Positions 30,990 through 41,140 of a DNA stretch of 64,000 bases are shown in pieces. The stretch is from Micromussa lordhowensis (taxonomy: Eukaryota > Cnidaria > Anthozoa > Scleractinia > Lobophylliidae). A program made the translations under genes and the position numbers. The notes beneath the pieces were generated by a model that was given only the letters and a program-made list of their open reading frames with translations, was not told the origin of the DNA and did no database searches. The stretch is taken from the NCBI GenBank assembly GCA_964020085.1, contig OZ026609.1, positions 4,956,303-5,020,302 on the forward strand. The letters are read 5' to 3'. Position 1 is the first letter of the stretch; each line of letters opens with the position of its first letter.

Positions 30990-31436
30990 CCAATCAAGGC
31001 AACGCTACCACTGTCTGCGGCTTGCCAGCCTGGATAGCCTTTCCCTCCAATGACAGTACATCCTATATAAACGATGTTCTTGGCGTTTGTGTTAACTTAC
31101 CCCTTGGTATTTTCGCGTTCTTGAGCAATCTCATCGTCATCGTTACAGTGGCCAAAACACCGAGCCTTCAAAGACCAAGCAACATTTTGCTGTGTAGCCT
31201 GGCCGCTGTTGATTGCTTGGTTGGCCTGGCGGCACAGCCGCTGTTTTTCATTTGGCGCCTGATGCTCCATCGCGCCCGTCAGTCATGTTATCTCCAAATT
31301 GAGCTGTTCGAATCACGATACGCGCTCAACACGTTGACTCTTGGCGGGTCGTTTGCCATTTTCACGCTTATCAGCTTTGATCGAGCGCGTGCATTATCCA
31401 ATCCGTTGCGTTATCGCACTGAAGTCACTAACAAAG
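30986..31436 (+). CDS. Rhodopsin-class GPCR, family 2, gene 1, exon 1
   Basis: This exon and 32423-32889 encode a 305-residue receptor. Exon 1 covers the N-terminus to the start of intracellular loop 2: MTNQGNATTVCGLPAW with a sequon NAT, TM1 FLSNLIVIVTVAKTPSLQRP, TM2 with AAVDCLVGLAAQPLFF, Cys of RQSCYLQ before TM3, and DRARALSNPLRYR (DRA for DRY). It ends ACTAACAAAG|GTACGT in phase 1, and exon 2 begins GTATGG, giving TNK-G-MAKT. An acceptor-like TAACTCTTAG lies 40 bp before the start, so a 5' UTR intron is likely. This gene is the most diverged of the four family-2 copies. Ligand unknown. Confidence 0.88.
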
Positions 31437-32422
31437 GTACGTTGATTATTATATGTTGATACCGGGTTTAACAATCATTTTGACGGGCATGGAGCACGAG
31501 TTTTTAGCAAATTGGCCCCGTCGTTTGATAGATACAGATTTAGGGTGATAGTCCAGCAATCCAAAACGGTCACGGCAACAGAGATGGCACCGAGAAAATG
31601 GCCCAGCATAAGGTTTAATGAGTAGTACAGCAATGTGCATACCCAGAGAGAGGTTCTCCCTTGTATAGGCTACATAGGTATGAGCGGCCCCAAACGGTGA
31701 GGTTTTTCAGCCGTTTTGGTCATAAATAGGGTATCGATTTTGGCCATTGTGGTCATGAATAGGGTAGGGTTTTGGCACTTAAGTCTTGAAATGAGACTTA
31801 GAATTGGGTCTTGAATTGTTTCTTAGAAGAAGCTACCTTTTCGGCATTATCCATAAGACCGTCAACCAAATCCCCTCATAACTTATGCTTAAGGCAACTG
31901 TGTCAGCAGCAACGCCGGGTCATAAATAGGGTATCGAATTGTTGGTCAGGTCACAAATAGGGTAGCTAAACTCTCAGATTTTGGTAATAAATAGGGTAAG
32001 GGTTTTTGGAAGTGGACCGCAGACCCCCACTCAACTTTTCTGGGGGTACCCGCCTCCCCCGGGGAGTGCACGTACTTAGTATATTTCTCTGCGGAACCCC
32101 AAACGGCAACAACTTAGCATGTCTCGAGTCTGCGGTATATTTCGGAGAATGTACAGGGTATGTTGTACACCTCATGTGCTTTTAGATGTAATTGACTGTC
32201 TTCTTCAAAAATTCAGGACTGACACACCTTGTCAAGTGTCTACTTTGTAAGAAGAAAAACGCCCTGACGGACGAGACTTTCTTTAACACTGTTTTCATAA
32301 GTCCAGACATCTTATCTCCACGGAACATGACTGGATGACCCGAAAAGACCCAAAGATTAACATCTTGAATAACTGCCGACCGAGTACAAAACAAGGATAA
32401 GACTTTATCTTCTTTTCTTCAG
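31437..32422. repeat. Intron of family-2 gene 1 with CATAAATAGGGTA repeat
   Basis: The intron is GTACGT...TTCTTCAG. About 31655-32090 is a dispersed repeat built of CATAAATAGGGTATCGAT and GTTTTGGTCATAAATAGGG words, ending near a C-rich patch (CCGCCTCCCCCGGGG). A second copy lies at about 35810-36125. Confidence 0.7.
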
Positions 32423-32889
32423 GTATGGCGAAGACCGCCGTCATCACTGTATCAGCTTGGGTTATGGTCACGATGTTAATACACTTCATCATTCCCGAAA
32501 ACCTTCTGCCACCACAAACCCTGTTGACGTTTGGTGTGATATTTATTCTACTTCCGGTTATCAATCACTTCAGAATGTTCCTCGCCGTTCGTCGCCATAA
32601 CAGCCAAATGGTGGGCCAACTTGACGCGCAGCAGCTGTCGGCGATATTTAGGCGCGAAAAGAAGGTAGCTGTGGACATGGCCATTGTTGTGGTGATTCTC
32701 TTTGCTTGTCTTGGACCGATGATAATAGTAAAGCTGGTCTTTTCATCCCTCGTTTACATCCATGACCTTCTTTATCCCTGGGCATTTACGATGACTTATA
32801 TCAATTCATCAATAAATCCTTTTTTCTACTTGATACGTAATAGAGAACTCAGAAACGCATCGCGATCGGTTGTACGTTCATGCTTTTAA
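32423..32889 (+). CDS. Rhodopsin-class GPCR, family 2, gene 1, exon 2
   Basis: 467 nt after a TTTTCTTCAG acceptor. It encodes TM4 to the C-terminus: AVITVSAWVMVTMLI, a very short loop 2 without cysteine, TM5 FILLPVINHFRMFLAVRRHN, loop 3 with AQQLSAIFRREKKVAVDM, TM6 ending ACLGP where CWxP is usual, and TM7 NSSINPFFYLIRNRELRNAS. The tail is short (VVRSCF). Confidence 0.88.
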
Positions 32890-32939
32890 CGGAGCTACTG
32901 CGCAAGAGCCAAGAAATATATTTTACAGTGATTAATGTT

Positions 32940-33005
32940 ACCATAATCATCATCATTATCATCATTATTATTATGATCATCATCATTATTATCATCATCA
33001 TTATG
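32940..33005. repeat. (ATC/ATT)n microsatellite
   Basis: A run of ATC, ATT and ATG triplets directly after GPCR gene 1. A similar run follows gene 4 at about 49880-49960, so it was part of the ancestral cassette. Confidence 0.85.
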
Positions 33006-33171
33006 TATGTTGGACATAGACAATCGTGTGTGTTCATGCTTTTGAAAGGAGCTAGCGCACGAGCCGAGTGATTTTTACCCCATGATCAACACATGGCAGA
33101 CTCGCAACGCATGTTAGCTCTTTTACTTATTTTTAGTCTAAGTCTGTAGATGAAATCCTCGTGTTTGACAA

Positions 33172-34672
33172 TAGACGATTTTACCGATACGGCGGTCATC
33201 TTGAATAAATTAATTTTAAAGTTTATTATGGGATGCTGAGGGGGCAAGACAATCGAAGCGTAATTTTGAGTTCAGTCAGTTTACTCGCAAAGTACGTGTT
33301 AGTGTCAAGTATTTCAGTGAAAGTGAGCTTATACAGAGGCAAAAATGGCAAAAGGCGATCGTTTTGCCCTCTTTGGATGCAACAGTCATCGTAGATATCC
33401 TGAAAAGTATGTGGCTAAAGACCATATAGGTTTCCCCGGGAGGTTTCTACGCAGTAAAACCACACATACTTTTCTGGTCCTTCTAGGACCCGAACAAGTT
33501 CAAGAACTGGATCAGAAGACCTCACACGAAGAATTTCACGGTCGGCCAACTCACTAAAGTTTGCTCAAATGATTTGAATTAGGACGTCCGATTGAAAGTG
33601 ATCCAGATCCAATACATTTTCCAAAGCGTTACGATGAAGGCACTGTACGGAATTTCGCCGATTCTCGTTTGCGACACAACTTTTCCACGGACGTAACAAA
33701 ACCTCACACAGGCTGATAAATTATTGTATTTAATATCGGAAACATGACCGCTTTTCATACAGATTTTTCCCCTCTCTTGCGGACGTTCTAACATCGTTTT
33801 CGAACAAATAAGTTTCAATGTCAGTCAACGTCGTATCGGGGAAATATTGATCATGTCTTCCTGCCTCCGGAAAAGGAAGATCAAGAGCTTTTTCTTTCTT
33901 CTCGCTGCAATTTGAGCATCTTCTTGCTCTTTGGTGCTACATAGGGGCGAGTGTAGCCGGGAAGTGGTTAATATTTGCTTCCAAGTATGTCCAGTATCCA
34001 CTGGTAGTAACAGTACCACGAACTTTCAAATATTGTCGCAATTCCCCAACGTTCAACACATTCTAAACAGTCCTTCGTGTTTCAATCTGGTTGATAACCC
34101 GTACCACTTAAAAGAGGAATTCAAATTCACAGCATATGCAGGGCAGTATACCAAAGTGAGTTTAAACACGGAGCGAGCCTATAAAAGGTCAGCGGTTTGC
34201 ACTTTGTTGGCTAAAACACGGCATTTACGTTGAGTAAACAACTCGAAAACAATCGATATGCTTTCACAAGTGAAACAACAAAAATAAGAAGTTAAAATAC
34301 ATGTATATGAAGTACGATACCTGTCTAAATTCTTCTTCAGTAGACGCAATTCTTGCTCAGCTGTTTTCGCCGACCTTTTTACAAAGAAAGCAAATAAACG
34401 GAAAATCTTCCCTTGTGCGGTCGCCTAAAATATTACTTCGTGCGAATTTCGCGGTAGTACGACACGCCTGAAAGAATAGGCCAATCAAAGCAGAGTATTC
34501 CAATTTGTGATGGACGGGCTGAGCCGATCAGTCTCCATTTATAGACTCGCTAAGTGTTTAATATCCCGTCAAGCAAACCTTTCTCGTGTTTGCCCCCTGG
34601 AAATCCCATAATATGCTTCAAATAAATAAATTGAAAATTGCTGCCGTATCGGTAAATAGGTCTTTTCCGATG
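33172..34672 (+). mobile_element. Decayed DNA transposon with THAP remnant (P-element-like)
   Basis: The ends are inverted: left TTTTACCGATACGGCGGTC...TATTATGGGAT...GGGGGCAA and right, as reverse complement, ATTTACCGATACGGCAGCA...TATTATGGGAT...GGGGGCAA. Inside lies a broken THAP domain. P-element transposases start with THAP, so a P-like assignment is reasonable but unproven. Both ends sit in minisatellite sequence. I could not fix a target duplication. Confidence 0.5.
33345..33716 (+). pseudogene. THAP zinc-finger domain pseudogene
   Basis: The first frame reads MAKGDRFALFGCNSHRRYPE and continues to about residue 50. A different frame then gives DPNKFKNWIRRPHTKNFTVG and QLTKVCSN, and a third gives LGRPIESDPDPIHFPKRYDE before a stop. 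The order Cys...Trp-Ile...VCSN(H)F...GRP is the THAP pattern, a DNA-binding zinc finger found in P-element transposases and relatives. At least two frameshifts and loss of the final His-Phe show that it is dead. Confidence 0.6.
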
Positions 34673-34933
34673 AAAGCTACTGACTAGCAATTTCATGTGG
34701 TAATGTTCATCATGCTGTACAAGATGGTTCTAACATTTAAGTGTGAGGTTGTAACCATTCAAATAAAAGCCATTGAACAGGGCTGTTTATTATGCTGTGC
34801 AAGGTGGATAAAACCCTAGTATGTGACCATTCAAATGTAAGCTACTGAGCAGTTTCAGATGGTACTGTTTGTTATGCTGTACAACGTGGCTCTAACTTTT
34901 AAGTCTGTGGATGAAACCCTAGTGTGTGACCAT

Positions 34934-35505
34934 TTAAAGTGCCCCTGTGACAAAAAATAAATTATTTTTTCCTTTGGATTTCAAAACTATGTTAACTAAA
35001 CACTACGTGACCCGAGTTTTAATCCTTGATTTAAAAAAAGACACCTGTTTATTTTAACTGGAACTTTCCTATTTAATGATCCGCCATTACTAAATTTATG
35101 TTCTTGAGAGAGCTGGATCGAGGAGAAAATGACGTCAAAGGCTCACTAGTTTAAGAATGCAATGCGTGCGTACGCTGCAGAATTAATATGCAGCACGGGA
35201 GTTTTGGGCTTTCACACTTTTAAACTCGCAATTTGCATACATAATAAGCTGCGTTCACACGCTGAAATTTTAAGCTGGTGAGCCTTTGACGTCACTTTTC
35301 CCGGATCCAACCCTCTGAGGTCAAATCGGTCAGGTTTGAACGTGAGTAATGGCGGATCGTGAAATCCAAAACATGCACTCAAAGTAAACGGCCTTTGGAT
35401 AAAAATGAAAGGTCAGAATTTTTCCAGTCAAGTGTTAAGCAGACACACTTTCAGAATCTCAAGAAAAAAAAGGAAGTGATTTTTTTGATCACAGGGGCAC
35501 TTTAA
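34934..35505. mobile_element. 564-bp MITE with TTAA target duplication (piggyBac-like)
   Basis: The element 34938-35501 starts AGTGCCCCTGTGACAAAAAA and ends with the near complement (TTTTTTTGATCACAGGGGCACT). TTAA flanks both ends. Inner arms GATCCGCCATTACT and AGTAATGGCGGATC extend the fold-back. It interrupts a minisatellite unit (GTGACCATT|TAA...AAATGAAAGC). TTAA specificity is characteristic of piggyBac elements. Confidence 0.75.
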
Positions 35506-35809
35506 ATGAAAGCTATTGAGCAGTACTTTCATGTGGCACTATTTATTACGCTGTACAAGGGGGCTGTTACTTATGCTGTAGTAACTTTACGTATGTGGAT
35601 GAAACTCTAATGTGTGACCATTCAAATGAAAGCAATACTTATTGTTTAAGACCAGGTGTTACCAAATTTATCCTTCTCGATGACTTTGAGCTCTGAGAAA
35701 ACAGACTATAATTTTGGTTAGCAGCATGACTGATGCCAAACTAACAAGGAAGGAAAAATAAACAGAGTGTTAAATTTAGAATTGAACATCGAACTTGTTA
35801 TCCGGGGGG

Positions 35810-36125
35810 GGGGGTTCTCCCTTATATGGGCTATATAGGTATGGTATGGTATGGTATTTCGGACGTTTTGGTCATAAATAGGGTATCGATTTTGGCCATT
35901 TTGATTGCAATTTGGGTACGTTTTCATGAGGAAGCTACTTTTTAATTATTATCGATAAGACCGATCAATGAAAAGCCCTTCACAATGCCTTTAGCATCAG
36001 TCTGAACTAGTGAACTAAGTATAAGGTTAGTCTGAAACAGATCATAAATAGGGTAAGGATTTTGTGAAGCGGGCCGCACACCCTCACCAAATCTATCCAA
36101 GAGTACGCCCCCCCCCCCCCCCCCT
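35810..36125. repeat. CATAAATAGGGTA-type dispersed repeat, second copy
   Basis: Contains TTCTCCCTTATATGGGCTAT, GGTATGGTATGGTATGGTAT and GTTTTGGTCATAAATAGGG, and ends in a C run at 36109-36124. It matches the intronic copy at 31655-32090. Confidence 0.65.
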
Positions 36126-37223
36126 CTCACACACATACGCACGATGTATCTACTAGCATCCTATTGGTCCACAAACAATGAAATTTAGTGGTGTTTGGGA
36201 GACGATAAAAAACAACGCCGATTGAGCAGCTTTTTCGCAACCAACCGCGAAGCTTTCAAAGCAAACTTTATCGCAAAAATCACCCACTCGCTTTGGATTG
36301 TTTCTTTAACAAAGCAAATGGGCTAATGTTGCAACTTACACATGCATCGAGCCATGAAACCATCCCTTAAATGGATCATTAAACGGAGGTGTGAAAATAA
36401 CAGCTGAATATAAGAACTATATCGAGATACTTAAACTAGTCGGCAGTTGATTAATTTGACCTCCTAAAAAGAAATAAGTCAATCAATTTTTGTGTCTCAA
36501 ATCCGATTCGAGATCAATAGCATGTCTCCGTCATTTGTTATTCATTCTGTTAACAAAGATGGGAAAGTAACTGCTGTTGGAGGATTACCAAAGAGGTTCT
36601 AAGCAAATGAACACAGTAATAACCCAAAGCAAATTAACCCGCAGCCGAAAACAGTGTCCGCTTTCAGAGGTGAGAAATAGTCTTCTTCCTAATTTTAAAC
36701 CAAAGAGCGAAACTTTTCTGACTATTCTTTATGAAGAGAATTCAGAATGTATGTCATCTGCTAAGGACAAGGAAACTAATTTAATTCAACGGTCAGTAAA
36801 AAAAAAACGTGAGTTGGGTATTTTTTGCCTATACAGTTGAATTTAGAAGGCCGGTTGAATCGAACATTCAAGTTACAATGTTTCGCATTAGTCGGTTTAC
36901 ACCGTATCAAGAAAAGCTTAAGGGGAGGGGGAGGAGGGTTCCATGCCTGGAAAGTTGCATTAAGAAAATCTCCGTCGTGGAATTATTTCTATTGGCATAA
37001 TTCTGGCATATTTCCCAGATCGAAATTGGAAATCTTTTTAAATTAAGGTGCATTAAAAGGTGATTAATGTGATCAATTTTCCATGGAATTATCTTCATTT
37101 GGAAGTTTCATAATCTGAACCGTCACACGTAAACGAATCAATCAGTCTTGACAAACTGTCTTTGTTTCTGCTTGTCATTGTAACTTTTAGATCCACTCGG
37201 CTTCTGTCAATACGCACGTCGAC

Positions 37224-37241
37224 ATGGTTTCAAGAGAATGA
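37224..37241 (+). promoter_or_regulatory. Conserved uORF (MVSRE-stop) overlapping GPCR start
   Basis: ATGGTTTCAAGAGAATGA: five codons, with the stop overlapping the main ATG (ATGA). Start context G at -3 and G at +4. An acceptor-like TAACTTTTAG lies just upstream, at about 37190. Confidence 0.75.
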
Positions 37242-37688
37242 CTAATCAAGACAATGCTACCATTCCATGCGGCTTGCCAACCTTTCTCGCCTTGCCCGCC
37301 AACGACAGTAGGTTCTTCGTGAACGATGTTTTTGCAGCTAGTGTTAACGCATCTCTTAGTGTTTTCGCATTACTGAGCAACCTCTTGGTCATCATAACAG
37401 TGGCCAAAACACCGAGCCTTCAAAGACCCGCCAACGTCTTGCTGTGTAGCCTGGCCGTCACTGATTGCTTGACTGCTGTTACGGCACAGCCGCTGTTTTT
37501 CATTTCGCGCCTGATGCTCTATCGCGCCCACCGTTCATGTTTCCTCCAAATTGAGCTATTCCAGTCACGATCCGTGCTAACCACATTGACTCTAGGCTGG
37601 TCGCTTGCAATTTTGACGCTTATCAGCTTTGATCGAGCGCGTGCATTATCCAATCCGTTGCGTTATCGCACTGAAGTCACTAACAAAG
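37238..37688 (+). CDS. Rhodopsin-class GPCR, family 2, gene 2, exon 1
   Basis: Exons 37238-37688 and 39087-39625 encode 329 residues. Exon 1 gives MTNQDNATIPCGLPTFLALP, TM1 SLSVFALLSNLLVIITVAKT, TM2 with LAVTDCLTAVTAQPLFF (D at 76), Cys101 before TM3, and FDRARALSNPLRYR at 131-144. N-terminal sequons are NAT at 6 and NDS at 22. The N-terminal Cys11 and TM3 Cys101 are kept in all four paralogs, while loop 2 lacks a cysteine. Exon 1 ends AACAAAG|GTATGT in phase 1. The first ATG in good context is that of the uORF, so the main start is used after leaky scanning or reinitiation. Confidence 0.9.
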
Positions 37689-38469
37689 GTATGTTAGTTA
37701 CCAGATTTGCATGATTAAATAACTTTGTTATTTTTGAAGTCCGGAAAGTTGCCATGAAATATTGTTTTCAATTTGGCGCGATGACGTTGTCAGTCACTTG
37801 ATCTTGTCTAAAACTGAGTTTTTATCTCTGTGTAAGGAAAGGCATTGAGCAATTTGAAAGCACTTCCCATATTTGAAAGGGTTATGTTATAGAGCATTTA
37901 AAAATAGGCGAATTTTGCCGTCTCACCATTAAGGGGCTATTAGCATGGGCGAAAAACGTGGGCAACTAGGTCCAGGGGTATATCTTAATGGACACAGACA
38001 AAAATTGCAGTTAATAAAGTCTGATTACTTCCTGTTCGAGAAGTTTTGAGATTAAATTGAAATAAAACCAAGATTGATAATGTCCTCTTTCCAGCAATAT
38101 TAATAATTTCTCGATGTCTTTACCGCTTCATAGCTAGGGAAGATGTAGTTTTCAAAATCGCGAGAGCCGGGAGAAAATTGAAATTCACAGGACAACCTGC
38201 CACGGGTTTGCACAACCAAAACGAGGCTTCTGCGCTCACGTCTTCTCAATGCATTGGATTTGGCGTCATTGGGCTCCTGCTTACCGATTAGGAGGGAAAC
38301 CGTTCAGGAAAAATGTTTCCTGACAGCTTTATTTCTTGCCTTTTCCTAAATATTGGAGAATATTTCACCACTATTTTGTTATGAATTGCGTTTGTTTTTA
38401 CCGCAAATTGATAATAGACATAGACAATAGGCAATCCCTGGAGACTGTAGGGTGAAACTGAACTAAAGA

Positions 38470-38705
38470 GAGAAGATAGCAAAGTACCAGGTGCTTGCAA
38501 GTGAGATAAGAAAGATATGGGAAGTAAAAACTGAAATAATACCTGTTGTGATTGGTGCACTCGGGATAGCTCCAAAAGAATTAGGGACACACTTGTGCAA
38601 GATTGGAGTGAAACTCTCTGTGGAATCAGTTCACAAAACAGCCCTTCTTGGAGCGGCAAAGATTCTTCGAAAAGCACTGAAAGACCGCCAGCACCACTTG
38701 CTGAG
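38470..38705 (+). mobile_element. LINE ORF C-terminal fragment
   Basis: The frame reads EKIAKYQVLASEIRKIWEVK, EIIPVVIGALGIAPKELG and VHKTALLGAAKILRKALKDR. This matches the conserved tail seen after the RT domain in some non-LTR elements (VEVIPVVVGALG...LQKTALLGTARILR). It is 5'-truncated and is followed by an ATG-rich microsatellite that may be the element tail. Confidence 0.65.
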
Positions 38706-38724
38706 ATGCTTATTTTACATCATG

Positions 38725-38823
38725 ATAATACTACTAATAATATTAATGACAATAATGATGATAACGATGATGATGACCACAATGATGCAGATGACTATGA
38801 TGATGGTGATGATGATGATGATA
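38725..38823. repeat. ATG/ATA-rich microsatellite
   Basis: Irregular GATGATAACGATGATGATGA-type triplets, probably grown from the LINE tail just upstream. Apparent Asp/Met-rich ORFs here are repeat artefacts. Confidence 0.8.
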
Positions 38824-39086
38824 GATTTCTAAAGCGCTTTTCCTCAATGCGCTATTACATATTCAATAAAACTGAAAGTAAAACTCCATTCTTAAAATAT
38901 CAAAAAACAATAACAGAAAACAATAAACATTCGATTTTCTTCAAGAGGTTATGTTGCTGGAGCTTTTTTAGTAGAAATGCTGTGTTTGTTTTCAAAATTT
39001 TATGCATACCGTCTTCATTTTTCCTCGTTTGAAAATAATATAGAAGATGGAGAAGGGTAACACATTCTTCTTAATTTTGTTGACAG

Positions 39087-39625
39087 CTGCAAAGAAGGCC
39101 TCATTCATTACCACAACAGCTTGGCTTTTGGTGACAATTGTACTCTACGCTTTCCTTCCTGGAACTCCTCGGTTCATCCTGCAAATGACCTCCCTTTTTT
39201 TGTTCATTCTACTTCCGGCTATCAATCACATCAAAATGTTCCTCGCTATTCGTCGCCATAACAGCCAAATGGTGGGCCAAGTTGGCGCGCAACAGTTGTC
39301 AGTGATATTTAGGCGGGAACAGAAGGTAGCCGTTGACATGATCATTGTTGTGGTGGTTCTCGTCGCTTGTCTTGGACCATCCTTTGGGGTCAAGGTGGTC
39401 TTTTACCTTCGCTACCTTGAACTTCACGGCCTTCTCTATCCCTGGGCATTTACGATGTTGTATCTCAATTCATCAATAAATCCTCTTCTCTACTTGAAAC
39501 GTAATAGAGAACTCAGAAACGCATTACGATCGGTTGTTAGTTCATGCCTTGTCTGGGCGAGATCAAAAGTTGGTAAACGTAATCCGGAGAGAGCAATTCT
39601 AGATAAGATACCATATGGAATATAA
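39087..39625 (+). CDS. Rhodopsin-class GPCR, family 2, gene 2, exon 2
   Basis: 539 nt after TTGTTGACAG; it joins exon 1 as TNK-A-AKKASFIT. It encodes TM4 TTAWLLVTIVLYAFLPG, TM5 ILLPAINHIKMFLAIRRHNS, loop 3 with QQLSVIFRREQKVAVDMIIV, TM6 ending ACLGP, and TM7 NSSINPLLYLKRNRELRNAL. The tail is VVSSCLVWARSKVGKRNPER and ends DKIPYGI. An in-frame ATG at 39047 is inside the intron and not a start. Confidence 0.9.
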
Positions 39626-39639
39626 CAAGCAAGTAATGT

Positions 39640-39962
39640 CATTTCTAAGGACTGCAGAATAATAACAATGATTGCAATACTCTTTGGACAATAAAAAGCT
39701 GGCATAGAGGAGAGGCTAGGTAATGAGGCCCATCGCAAAGAGCGGTGATTGCCAGACAGCATAAGAGAAGTCTTAAAGGCGGATGAATAGACTGCAACTT
39801 TTGAGCAGCATAAATTATCAAAACATTACCCAAAAATGCAGTAATAGATAGAAGGCTATTTATTGCTGAAATGAATATCTTCTGATGTGTTCCATAAAGA
39901 CGTGTCGTGCAGTTCATCTCCTGAATTCTCGTTTGCTTTCCATGATCAGTTAAGTTCACCAT
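39640..39962 (-). pseudogene. Family-1 GPCR pseudogene, cassette A (truncated)
   Basis: Opens MVNLTDHGKQTRIQEMNCTT and continues through TM1 (LLSITAFLGNVLIIYAAQKL) and TM2 (HPPLRLLLCCLAITALCDG), then frameshifts (PHYLASPLC where LIAQPLY is expected) and stops. Compared with cassettes B and C, about 430 bp covering TM3 to TM6 are deleted; the break lies between ATGTCATTT and CTAAGGACTG, only about 15 bp after the stop of the sense GPCR. Its 3' end therefore abuts the plus-strand gene tail to tail. Confidence 0.75.
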
Positions 39963-40839
39963 TTTCTTGCTCTTTTATAGCTGTTGTTAGAATCCTTAAT
40001 TTACGTTGTCGTCTCTTCGTCTCATGTGCAGTCCAACACTATAAGCAAAGCATGTCCAACATGATAGAACACTCTTTTAATGCTTCACCCTGTGGGCCAT
40101 ACACACTTGTTCAGTTATCGTTTCTGATGATTGGAAAGTATTAATTTTGTAAGGAAATAAGCAATTTCCGACTTGCTTTTTAACTCTTTTTTCAAAACGA
40201 GTCTTGGTTTACAACCTTTCACATGGAAATGAATCTGATTTGCAAGACAACGAGCGCTCAAGAAAAACTAATTTCCATATAAATGGTAATGCGCCGTCTG
40301 TGGATGAAACCCTTGTGTGTGACCATTCAAATGAAAGCTATTAAGCAGTACTTTTATGGGGTACTGAATGGTGGTTCTAAAGTTCTCACAATGTGGTATA
40401 AGAAAGAAACAACATTCAAACAGAGAACGATCATACAACCAAACGAGTAACGAGAGAAGGTGTAAGTGAATTCTTGATTGCCAAGAAGCGTTACTTCAAG
40501 ACAAAGATGCTCGGGTGTTTTCCTCGGCATCTGATAAAAACACAAAGTACTGGGCGAGTTAAGACCAGGCTGTTACCAAAATAATTATCCTTTACGATAC
40601 CTTTCAGCTTTCAGAGCTCGAAACTAGCAATTAACTTATTTACTCAAGAGCTAAAGTACTCTGTAAATTGATGTCACCTTCAAAAAAAGAACTCATTAAA
40701 ACATCCATTGATCTGTTTCAACGAACCTTCCTGCAACATTGTTCGTCAAAAACTTGTAGCAGTTCTTCCAATATACTCCGGCCGCATCGTACTTTTGACT
40801 CTGTTCTCGGTGTTTGAAATTGTGGTCCAACACCGTGGC

Positions 40840-41140
40840 TGCTTTTCATTATGCCAAAGACTCCGGAAATTAAATTTCAGTCGGAATTCAAATGGAAAGG
40901 TCCGTTTCGGTTTCTTCCAACCGGAATATTCGGGATCACCTTTGGAGGTGGAAAACTTATTCTGGTTGAAATATTCCGACCAAAATTCGCCGTTCCATTT
41001 TGGGCAAACCCTGTTCTTTGCCCTAATTAGGAAATTCGGAAAGGACTAAAAACATGTAAGAGCCATTCCTACTGGTTGGCCCGGTTTAATCGGAAAATGT
41101 CTTTCCATTTTCCTCGACGGATCTTCTCACTGATCTCTGA
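40840..41140. repeat. TTCCGG-rich interspersed repeat, cassette A
   Basis: Contains AAATGGAAAGGTCCGTTTCG, CCGGAATATTCGGGATCACC and GAAATATTCCGACC, and is related to 6330-6830. In cassette B (46145-46620) the equivalent sequence is interrupted by a LINE tail. Confidence 0.6.

Larger units (their letters stand above)
33125..35640. repeat. Coral minisatellite (about 105 bp period) with two nested insertions
   Basis: Degenerate units of the type GTCTGTGGATGAAACCCTAG...GTGACCATTCAAATGAAAGC...GAGCAGTACTTTCATGTGG...ATGCTGTACAAGGTGG occur at about 33125-33170, 34670-34937 and 35502-35640. The gaps are filled by a THAP-bearing transposon remnant and a TTAA-flanked MITE. Stray units also occur at 40290-40370 and 45595-45660. 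Confidence 0.7.
37689..39086. other. Intron of family-2 gene 2, enlarged by LINE fragment
   Basis: At 1398 nt this is twice as long as the introns of genes 3 and 4 (676 and 673 nt). The extra length includes a LINE fragment (38470-38705) and a GAT-rich microsatellite. Confidence 0.8.

Noticed and set aside
32880..33071. Ile/Met-rich small ORFs on both strands
   Set aside because: Translation of an ATC/ATT microsatellite.
38725..39032. Asp-rich or Met-rich protein encoded around the microsatellite
   Set aside because: The composition follows directly from GAT/ATG triplet repeats and the frames run into intron sequence.
39047..39086. ATG-initiated extension of GPCR exon 2 (MEKGNTFFLILL...) as a separate short gene
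   Set aside because: It lies upstream of the TTGTTGACAG acceptor; joining to exon 1 gives a full seven-helix protein, so this is intron read-through.
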